A DNA stretch of 64,000 nucleotides, taken from NCBI GenBank assembly GCA_903813345.2, contig CAIIXF020000011.1, positions 23,988,166-24,052,165 on the forward strand, in the 5' to 3' direction. Source of the DNA: Owenia fusiformis. Lineage: Eukaryota > Annelida > Polychaeta > Sabellida > Oweniidae. Positions 12,955-22,101 of this stretch are shown here, piece by piece. A program made the position numbers and the translations under genes. Each line of letters opens with the position of its first letter. Positions within the stretch are counted from its first letter, which is position 1. The notes under the pieces were generated by a model. It was given only the letters and a program-made list of their open reading frames with translations, was not told the origin of the DNA and did no database searches.

Positions 12955-13255
12955 CAAGAGGATTGGCTCCCAGGATCAAAACTCGATATCTTCTAACAAT
13001 GAAAACATCGAAATGTCGTTATTTTCTGAAACTATAACTGCGACTCTAAATTCAAAATAAACAGTTCTAAAGATTCGAACCAATATCTTGATCATTTTTT
13101 GTGAGTTTTGGAATTTTTCGTTTGGAAATAAGGATTCAGGATTCAAATGTTGAAGTGAACAAAATGGCAGCTGTTTGAATTTGAATTTTGTATCACAACA
13201 TGCCCATATATGGGAAAGAATATCGATGTTGCACTCTGGGAGCCAATCCTCCTTG
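12955..13255. mobile_element. MULE-like MITE copy 1 with 9-bp target-site duplication
   Basis: The left end 'caagaggattggctccc' and right end 'gggagccaatcctccttg' are inverted repeats that continue inward to the GATAT/ATATC region. The element is flanked on both sides by the 9-bp direct repeat ctaggtatt (12946-12954 and 13256-13264). A second copy of the family, with a different 9-bp duplication, is at 56653-56840. A 9-bp duplication is typical of Mutator-like elements. The insertion ends 23 bp beyond the gene C stop codon, so it probably lies in its 3' UTR. Confidence 0.85.
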
Positions 13256-13278
13256 CTAGGTATTGTTAGGAAAAGGCA

Positions 13279-14502
13279 CTAATTTTCACTTTCATCTTGT
13301 TGGCTTGGAGGACGCAGTTGTATATTGAATTCTGTCAAAAAAAGTTCATCAGTCTGGACATGAATATCATCAGGAGACTCGTTCACTTCCTCGGCTATTT
13401 CACGGTTTCTGCTAGAGATTCCGTATGGTATGTCAAGGTGATATTCAGGTAGATATATAAGGCCTAAGGGTGCTTGATAGACGTTGCTTGGAGACTGGAG
13501 GAATTCTGATGGGATTCGTACCTCAGAGCCTCTTTCAGAAACTTGGACATTCTCTGTAATAAAAACATCTTATATAATATCACAGTAGTGAAGCATTTGT
13601 ATGGAGGTCAATGGGAAAGTAAGTAAGCTATATCCATCGATATTCCCCAATTACACCGATGTTGCCTGCTTTCTTTGATAACCATGACCAGTATTATGAC
13701 ATCATGTTTCAATTCCATCAAATTCTACTTGCACAGGGATGTGTGCCATCATTGATCCAACGAATGAGCCATGAGAATAAAAGTATGTATCATGTATTTA
13801 AAAATGAATGTAATACAACAGTTATGTCACTATGACAGGAAATACGCCTTTGTTCTTGCCCAAATATAGAACCTCCCAACATGTATATTGGCAGAACTCG
13901 TGCATATTCACATCATAGCGACATAACTTCTAAATATTGAACAGAAAACATTGGATGGTTTGTTATATTGTGGGGAATAGCCAAATAATGAATGAGAAGA
14001 CATTTAGCACAGACCTCAATTGCATATATATGTACATGAACATTTATAAATTATTTGATAAGAATAACAAGAATTTACCTCTGGAATGTGCAGTGGTTGA
14101 TCCTGGGTAGGTATCATGTTGTGTGCCTATCGGAATATACACTACATGTATTTGTCGATAAGTGGCAGCTCTTGTGTTAGCCTCAATTGGGATGTTTCCG
14201 ACATAGTTACCTAAGTTGAAATTGCAAGTTGGGAAAAATCGTCTATGTTCTCCAGGTACAGTGTCTCCATCTACCCATTCATGTAGTACTCCACCACAAA
14301 ATATGCATTCCACACGATCATCTGGTCCAACATAGAAAAATCCATTTGCAGCCAGAGCATTTTCTGGGATGATCTGAGACTTTGGCCATTTTCCAGTGAA
14401 AGTTTTTAGTCTCTCTGCCTCACTTTTCAGTTTTTCACGTCTACGTTGGTCATCTTCAATTTCTTTAAGTTGTGCCTCCATCTGGGCTCTACGTTCACAC
14501 AT
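13279..14502 (-). CDS. IAP-like gene C: single BIR domain, no RING (2 exons, 232 aa)
   Basis: Exon 1 is 14079-14502 (ATG at 14502, donor AGAG|GTAAAT) and exon 2 is 13279-13553 (acceptor TTACAG, stop TAG at 13279-13281). The phase-1 junction keeps the frame. Residues 8-33 are strongly charged and probably helical or coiled coil. The BIR spans about 28-97, with WP at 39-40 and zinc ligands Cys66, Cys69, His86 and Cys93; 'CIFCGG' and 'EHRRFFPTC' are textbook BIR motifs. The C-terminal 130 residues have no known domain. Unlike genes B and D, this BIR is not interrupted by an intron. Its upstream flank is duplicated at gene D. Function inferred: a BIR-only caspase or partner-binding protein. Confidence 0.85.
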
Positions 14503-16832
14503 CGTTAAATTAGATTTAATACAAGTTGTACTCTCTTATATTTTTAAGTCAATACTTGTGGAAGGTTACAAAAGTTACAAAAACTTTTTATTACTAAATT
14601 AGTACGCACTTAGTTACTTCGCCTCACTTGTTTAGCAGAAAAATATTTGAACTTTTTTGAATGATTGTTCATCCTTAATTTTAATTTTCATGTCTTCTCT
14701 GGATGTCTTCTGTTGGTATAATTATTTCTTGTTATATCTTTTCTATTTCACAGAGGTTTGTGAACTTAACTATATATAAATAAAACACAAAATCAACTTC
14801 AATTACTGCTTGATATTTTTTTATGTTGCCGATGTTTTGTTTTTTCACATAATGTCAAGGTCATGAAATGCCGGCTTCAAATTGTAAACACTCGATGTCA
14901 ATTTCTGAATTATTGAATTAATGTTTTCGTTAATATTATTTTGTATTTCTCAGAAGTTCTATTTTAAGTCTCTTCACTGGAAATAATTATTAGTATAACT
15001 ATCACTTAAATTTCTACATCTGGGTCTTACTTCAATAAAAAAGCTACATTTTCGATGGTTTTCAACCATCTATTTGTTTGACATTAGAGAAAAATGGCCG
15101 CAGCTTACCTACTACAGTGACATCTATTTTTCTATTAGTATCTTTTAAATTAATTTTATGTTCAACCACAATTAGGTATCCAAAAATAGTTAAGATAAAC
15201 AATATATTAATGTTATCTTTAGATGTCACTGTTCATTATGATAGAGTAGTATGCTTGAAAATAATAGAGAATACAGTTCATATTAATCAATGTAAAATAT
15301 AAAAACAAACTTTACTTCGAATTATCTCAAGATATACAAGGATTTCATTAGGAGCTGGCAGGCTGCAAAATCGCCAGCTGTTCTCAGCTTTTTGCGTTAT
15401 ACCGATTCTGAAAGTTAATTCTTGTCATATAATTTATTGTATAATATATAATTTATTTTACTGTAGATGAGCTAGGAAAGTTGTATGTCCATCTGTCTGT
15501 TCGTTTATCCGTCTGTCCGGGCAATAACTCAAATACTTGTTGACAGATTTGATTCAAATATTATAGGCTTATGCCTTATGGGTGTAGTACCTCTGCTCGA
15601 GAAAGTGATATCTGTGGAATATTCTCTGTATTCCACAGATACCGCTTTTTTTCCACGTATTTGCAAAATACAATCTGCGCCTTCACTGATTTCATTCCAT
15701 ATTAATGATATTAAAGTGCAGAGTGTAATTTCAAAATAAGATCTAAAAACTTTCATAGAAATTTTAGTGTAATCATAATACCTGATTTAATCTAAAAAAC
15801 TTCTCACTAAAAAGCTTTAGAGTTTTATCTAACTCACAGAGTTCTTTGTAAACCCATTTGTTTTCCCATTTATACAAATGGTATTCTTTGCCAACCAAAA
15901 CCACTAATCTATTGATCCATCTATGTAGCAAGCCATAGGACCACAGAAGTTATGGCAGCAGAAAATTCATGTGGTATAAAGTGGAAAACGATATTTCTAA
16001 TTTTATTTCCCCATAGCGGGGAAAACTCATGCAATCCATTGTTTTCAGCTTAATTTTGGTCACCCATAATTGATATCTTTAGTAGAACCCTTGAAGAGGT
16101 TAACTAACGTATGACGTATCTCTCAAATGCAACACAAAGATGCATCAAACATTGAAGAAATGGATGGGGAAAGGGGTGAAAAAGAATGTTGTTGGGGTTT
16201 TTGCACCTTCCCTATTATCTCTATGAGTACTTTTTCTGAAGATAATGCATTGGCCTAATATATACTCCTGTTTAAATCTTCAGAAAATAACCACAATCCA
16301 ACATAACTTCCGTAACACTGCCATAATTTTCGTGGTCTATTTTCTCTGTAAATTTCTCTCTCTGTTGTTTTAAAATATAACATCAACAAAGATTTCAGGG
16401 TATTTCAATAATATCCATTTTAACAGTTTAACAGGAAATACAAAATTAAATTATGCTTTTCAGTTTAAAAAGTATAAATAGTTACCATGGTTTAAAAATA
16501 CTATAACAACTTTTAAATATCATATCTTTATAAAAATCAATAATTATTTTGATTTGTTTCTCTTTTATAATAGATAAATGTATATATAAATAAATTGGAC
16601 AAAACATTTTCCTAAGATCTAGTTTTCAAGTCTCAGCATCATGAGTGATCCTTAGAAAGTCTACAAGTGTCCATAAAAATGATGGAAATAATAACCTTGC
16701 CCTCTCTCTATTAATATAATGCCATGGTTAGATGTCTTAAAAAGTTCACAAGTAAGTGTCCATAATATTATGGCAACAATAATCTTGTCATCCCTCTGGT
16801 GACAATATATGGATGGAATGTTTAGAAGCCTC
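14503..16832. other. Upstream region of gene C and gene D downstream flank; no gene seen
   Basis: Positions 14863-15135 duplicate 21105-21390. Near 15490-15560 is a fragment resembling the pearl-like elements ('gtctgtccgggcaataactc'). A short perfect hairpin with stems atctgtggaat/attccacagat lies near 15609-15641. No coding exon is visible. Confidence 0.5.
14863..15135. repeat. Upstream duplication, copy 1 (before gene C)
   Basis: About 270 bp closely matching 21105-21390 in the same orientation, from 'atgccggcttcaaa' through 'gttttcgttaatattatttt' to 'gtgacatctatttttct'. Both copies lie several hundred bases before the ATG of a minus-strand BIR gene, so they likely represent duplicated promoter DNA. 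Confidence 0.75.
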
Positions 16833-19800
16833 TCAGAAATTGTTGTTCATTTCAGGGACTGTCACCATCTGGCCTCTTATAGAAATTGAGTTGTCATGCC
16901 CACCTTCTGAAAGAATGAAATATCACAAATTGTTTATATCAATTGAGGAATAAAGACCGAGATTCTATGATTTATGGCGCAATATATGACTGAAAATTTT
17001 ATTCTGTTCATTGTTAAAAGACCGAAATCGCGTAGCGATTGAGGTCTTTGGCAATGGGCAGAATAAAATTTGAGGTCATATATTTGCCATAAATCATAGA
17101 ATCGAGGTCTTTGTTACGATTCTAACATGATAAAAGTTTCTTCCGATTTGATTATTTTCTGAAAAATTCTAATGTTTTGGACATTCTATTTACCGGATAT
17201 CCTCCTAGCTAAATAGTTTGAAAAATATCAATAATGAAACTGACGGCACATATTGACATCTGTCATTGTGACTAAATTGGTTCAGAGGGGGTGAGTATGC
17301 AATTGTAATAATCATTACATTTTTTGGTCTATATTGAAATTTATAGGTCATACACACCCTAATATAGACCAATAAATCAATTGTTCTCCTCATTGTGACA
17401 TCACATATCATGTTAGAATTAATGTTATATCCTACTTATACAGGTTTGATGTTATTCTCAAGATAGGGTAAAGATATAAAGATTATCCTATATGAGGTTC
17501 AGGATATTGGGATTATCCCGAGGCCAATATAGTATATCTGCCTGAGGGTCATAGGTCCCGAGGGTAGATATATTATATTGGCCAAGGGATAATCCCAATA
17601 TCCTGAACCAACTATAGGATGATCTCTTTATCCCAAACCAATTTTGGTCATTTGGTTCACCTTTTTTAATTGAACAAAGTTCAGAAAATTTCCAACAAAC
17701 CGTGGAATTATTTTAGAATATTCATGTCCAGTTTAGTTTTCTTGGCCGTGACTGGATTTTCCTGTTCTTTCAGATGTTCATCCACATTTATTTTCTTGAA
17801 TCTTTGATTATTAACAGGGATATGTAAAGCTATCTCTGCCCGCTGATGAAAATATATGTTTTTACAAACCTGCCTTATGCACCTTTAAGACATCTAAGTA
17901 TGGGATAAATACATGTAGTGTATACCTGATATACAATCAGTGGCGTAGCCAGGATCAAAAATTTGGCATGGCAGGTTTAGGGTTAAGAAGATCACAACTT
18001 ATCAAATATCAAACTTTATAATTAAGATGCAGATTACATGTACTTAAGAAACAGTTTTGGATTCTGATATTTGTGTTTGATAGTCTTCATAAATGCTACA
18101 AGATTTACCTATAATATCACGTCCATGTCCCTGGTCAAGAGGTAGATTTGATTGTGCATGGACAGAAGGTTGGAGTTCTAATGCAGGTTGTGTGATGTCT
18201 AGATGTTCTACATGCATGAACTGAAACTACGTAAAAATGTTAATTCAAAAATGAGGAAAGCACAAGCCTGCTTGTACCTGGTAATATCTTTTTATTGACA
18301 TGATGACACCATTATACCTCACTATACCGACCAAACTGAATGAAATAGAAGGCGTGTTTGGCAAAAATTCCATGGAGGGGAATATGATTTTCATGCTGGA
18401 AATTGGGAGGTAAATAAGATTTTTATGAGAGGGATAGGGAGGGACAATACAATTTTTTCAATATCAAAATTATTCCCCAGTGTTATTCACAGCGAAGTTG
18501 TAGTATCATTGGATAAATAGAGGGTTATTTAATTGGGCAGATGGAATATGAATTTTATTCCGAGGGAAAGCATTATATTGGCCAAGGAAAACATCATATT
18601 GACCGAGGGCAAGTGTCATTATAATATTTTCCAAGGCCAATATCATATTTTCTTAAGGAAAAAGTCAATATTCCACCATGACCATCAATAACCTATTTAT
18701 TCTGAAATATTTCTGGGATCTGATGCAGAATTTTGGCTGATACAGGATCCAATATGGGATTTTGGTTGATTCGATTTGATCAGATACAGGATTTTTTGAA
18801 TATCAGTTGTTCCATTCCCTGTTTATTTTCAAGGGAAACGTGGTATCATCAAAGCGCATTTGCATATTATTACTTAGATTGGAAATGACGTTGAATCTCC
18901 TTGGCAGAGCATGATGATGAAATTACAATCTTCATACTTCTTACGTTTCAAAATCTTGTTTGAAAAATATGTTTCTCACATAAGAACATCATAATAGCAC
19001 GCTATATACCACTGAATATAATAGGAAGCTCTGTTTGGTAAGAATTCCCAGGAGGTGAATATAACTTTCATGAGTGGGATTGAGAGGTAAAAATGATTTT
19101 TCATGAGTGAGATTAGGCAGGACAAAACAAATTTTTTTCAATACCAAAAATATTCCCAGGTGCTATTAACCAAGAAGTAGTAGTATCATAGAATGAAATA
19201 TAGTTATTACCTCTGGTTTTGTGTGAGTGTCATAAATTGTGAAATCATTCAGTCCGTAGAATGCAAGGGCAGTGCGAAGTGAAGCAGGGAGCTCTATGGC
19301 TTGTTTGTTGTCATTTTGAAGTGCCCATTGTGAGTCTCCAACAGCTCCAACTAATGTGTCTCCATGAGTTCCTATACATTGCGGTACATCTACTTCTTTT
19401 GCATTCTGAAACTTAGAACAGCCACAAAGACTACTACAGTATTAACATAAACATTATACTTAACCAAATGAGGGATTTGGGATGGCAGCATCAATTACAC
19501 TTTGGGACAGATGAAGGTGGAAATGATTCTTTTTATACCTAAAATTAATAAAAAGGTGAAATTTTGCTTAGGCAGGTGTTGTATGGATGGGCTCCATCTC
19601 TCTTTTTCTTTATACGTTTTCAGGCAAACTACTTGATAAGTTCACTTTTAGATTGATTTGTTCTTAAACAATATGGGTAAACTAATGGTGGCAATTTTGG
19701 ATTAAAATACATAATACGAGGATTGAACATTTAAAAAATCACGAGTATTAGCATAATTTATTCGCAAGTTATTTCCCTGTTACTATAATGATGTAATCTT

Positions 19801-20908
19801 TGAATATTACTCTCACCTTACACTCCTCATCATTTATTTTGCGTATTTCTTCTTTGACCCAGTCAGTTCCCTTCACATCTTTCAGGTATCCACACTCGGG
19901 GAAAAATTTTAGATGCTTCTGCCAGGGTACCTCACCAACCTCCCAATTGCATAACTCCCCACCACAGAAGAAACATCTCACTTTGTCATCTTTACCTACA
20001 AATGCCATATTTTCAGTAATTTTACATTTGTTTATTTATGGAGTCTCTTGAAAGCCCATGGTTTATACCGGTTGATGGATTTGGTTCTAATTTTAAATGC
20101 TGATGCCTAGAGACACGGGAACTCCATTCAAGAAGAATTTTCAAGATAGCTACCAAATTTCTAAATGGCAGCCATTTTTCGTAATAAAAAAAATCTTTGG
20201 TAACTCAAATATCAGTGGACAGATTTGGTTCAAACTTTATATGCTGATGCATAGGGACAAAGGAGTTTGAGAAGAAATTTTCAAGATGACAGCTGAATTT
20301 CAAAATGACCACCATTTTTTGTAAAAAAATGTAGACATATTTGGTTCAGATTTTATGTGCTGGTTTCTTGGGACAAGGAGGGCTGCTCAACAAGAAATTT
20401 TCAAGATGCCACTAATTATCAAAACATTTTTGTTCGGTGGGATTTGCTACTCTGTGGGGTAGCTGTTTTCTAGTTTGAAACTGAATTTGCAATGAAAACG
20501 TTCGAGGATGTGGTACTTTCATTTCTCACATGTTTGACAGCCAGTCATTAACGATTAGCCATGTCTTAATTTTCAATAAAAAATGCCATGAAATCCTGCA
20601 GAATTCCCACAGAATTGGCTTTCTTCACCTGCAGAATTCAGCATTTTCACTCATGGAAAACTATAGGATGTACTTCTTCTCTTTCACGGAAAAAGATGAT
20701 ATACAGAAACATTGATATTGATGATTTAATGAAATAGAATATACATGTATTTTACTTCCTTGTACATCATACCTGTATACTGTAGTCCAGCCTCAGCTAG
20801 TTGTCCTGGTCGTGCATTGGCCCAAGTCGGCCATTTGGTATATGAAGCAAGTCTGGACAATTCAACACTATTGATAAAAGAATCAAGGTTCCCTGATTTT
20901 GGTGCCAT
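16833..20908 (-). CDS. IAP-like gene D: one chimeric BIR, no RING (5 exons, 231 aa)
   Basis: Exons are 20773-20908, 19817-19995, 19211-19405, 18109-18220 and 16833-16906. The phases (1, 0, 0, 1) agree throughout, ending in TGA at 16833-16835. The BIR runs from SRLASYTKWP (residue 18) to CGYL (about 83), with zinc ligands Cys53, Cys56, His73 and Cys80. The first exon matches the N-terminal half of gene B BIR1, including MAP-SG at the start. The second matches the C-terminal half of gene B BIR2. The domain is therefore a BIR1/BIR2 hybrid joined at the YTG|KDDKVRC intron. Exons 3 and 4 carry the gene B tail motifs LPASLRTALAFYGLN and SNLPLDQG. No UBA or RING is present. The 24-residue last exon is less certain. 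Confidence 0.8.
16952..17112. repeat. Hairpin element
   Basis: Arms 'aaagaccgagattctatgat' and 'atcatagaatcgaggtcttt' flank a second inner palindrome (aaagaccgaaatcgc/gcgattgaggtcttt). It lies just upstream, on the minus strand, of the proposed last exon of gene D. Probably a small non-autonomous transposon. Confidence 0.65.
17466..17634. repeat. Long hairpin, about 170 bp
   Basis: The arm starting gggtaaagatataaagatta pairs with the arm ending gatgatctctttatccc, and the inner 'ggttcaggatattgggatta' pairs with 'taatcccaatatcctgaacc'. It sits in the last intron of gene D. There is no open frame. Confidence 0.7.
20045..20480. mobile_element. Fragment of a pearl-like element in gene D intron 1
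   Basis: It ends 'tttgttcggtgggatttgctactctg', matching the right ends of the elements at 2934-3905 and 27334-28090. Inside are repeated 'caagatg..agc.gaatttc' units. The microsatellite end is missing. Confidence 0.5.
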
Positions 20909-21104
20909 GTTTACTAAATGTCAGGTGAAAAAACTTGTTGATTTTCACAATCTCAGTTTGCAGCCAATATTGCTTGTTTATAAAAATCAGATTTATGATC
21001 TTAACAAACTCAAAGCAGATAATAATGTGATAACTCTATTCACATGTATCTGTACTTTGGTTGCATTATAACAGGTTAAGAATCTGTCGACTTTTAAATG
21101 TAAT

Positions 21105-21390
21105 GCCGGCTTCAAAGTGTAAACACTCGTCAATTTCTGAATTATTGAATTAATGTTTTCGTTAATATTATTTTGTATTTCTCAGAAGTTCTATTTTTAG
21201 TCTCTTCACTAGAAATTATTATCAGTGTAACTATCACTTAAGTTTCTATATCTGTGTCTTAATTCAATGATACAGCTGTGTTTTCGATGGATTTCAACTA
21301 TTTATTTGTTTTCCATTTGAGAAAAAATGGCGGCCTTTTTCGATCAGCTGACCTGCTGATGTGATCAGTGACATCTATTTTTCTAGGGTG
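21105..21390. repeat. Upstream duplication, copy 2 (before gene D)
   Basis: Close copy of 14863-15135. It lies between the divergent gene D (minus) and the UBA exon of gene E (plus). Confidence 0.75.
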
Positions 21391-21806
21391 TCTAAGTTAG
21401 AGTTAGAACACTTGTGTAAATAATATGCAGTTACATGATTTCTTTTTATTGTTTATTTTGTCTTTAGCTTGATTCAATGGGCTCTGTTAATGATGTTAGA
21501 GGAAAGTAATAAAGAATATACTTTGTATAAATACTTACTGTATTTTAAGATATTAAAGTTTACTTAACTTAAGATTAGCTGAAGATATACTTTAATTAAG
21601 GCTTTACTGTACAAGTTAGTCAGTAATTTTGAATTTGCAAATTTTGTGTGAATAGTGACTTAATTATTCAGACCCGCCAGACACTTTTCTTCAAGTTTTG
21701 GGGGGATTATACTGGTTAATACGTGATAGAGAAATTTAGATTGACATCATTTGAGACAAAATCAAACTTTTAAAATGAATATTAACAGTAAGAGGAATAA
21801 TCTCGT

Positions 21807-22006
21807 CCAATTATCATATTAATGTATCATAACTACAATCATTGTATTTGTTAGGTGCCACAGTTGGTGAGGGAGACAGGCCATCACGTGAAGCCACCAT
21901 TGTTGCCCAATTATCATATTAATGTATCATTACTACAATCATTGTATTTGTTAGGTGCCACAGTTGGTGAGGGAGACAGGCCATCACGTGAAGCCACCAT
22001 AGCTGC
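21807..22006. repeat. 100-bp tandem duplication spanning the UBA-exon splice acceptor
   Basis: Positions 21807-21906 and 21907-22006 are near-identical in their shared part ('ccaattatcatattaatgta' to 'cacgtgaagccaccat'), with few mismatches. The unit contains the intron end, acceptor AG and the first roughly 50 bases of the UBA exon. Confidence 0.8.
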
Positions 22007-22101
22007 CCAGTTATCTCGGCCACAGGCACGTGCCATACTTGACATGGGATATGATAAGAAGATGGTCTCATATATCATCAAGAAACGTCTAGAACGCAAT
22101 G
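21955..22101 (+). CDS. Gene E exon: UBA domain, first half
   Basis: Encodes GATVGEGDRPSREAT followed by the UBA start (RPQARAILDMGYDKKMV). The acceptor is TTGTTAG|GTGCC and the donor AATG|GTGAGT. An identical acceptor lies 100 bp upstream (exon start 21855); using it would read into a TAA at about 21923 and abort the protein. Confidence 0.85.

Noticed and set aside
20726-20908. Reading gene D exon 1 as a 60-codon intact gene
   Set aside because: The frame past 20773 loses all zinc ligands and stops, while splicing at 20773 to 19995 restores a complete BIR in frame.
21775-21787. Mini leader exon for gene E (ATG AAT ATT AAC A)
   Set aside because: The phase fits, but a 13-base leader followed by a 67- or 167-base intron is too weak to call without transcript evidence.
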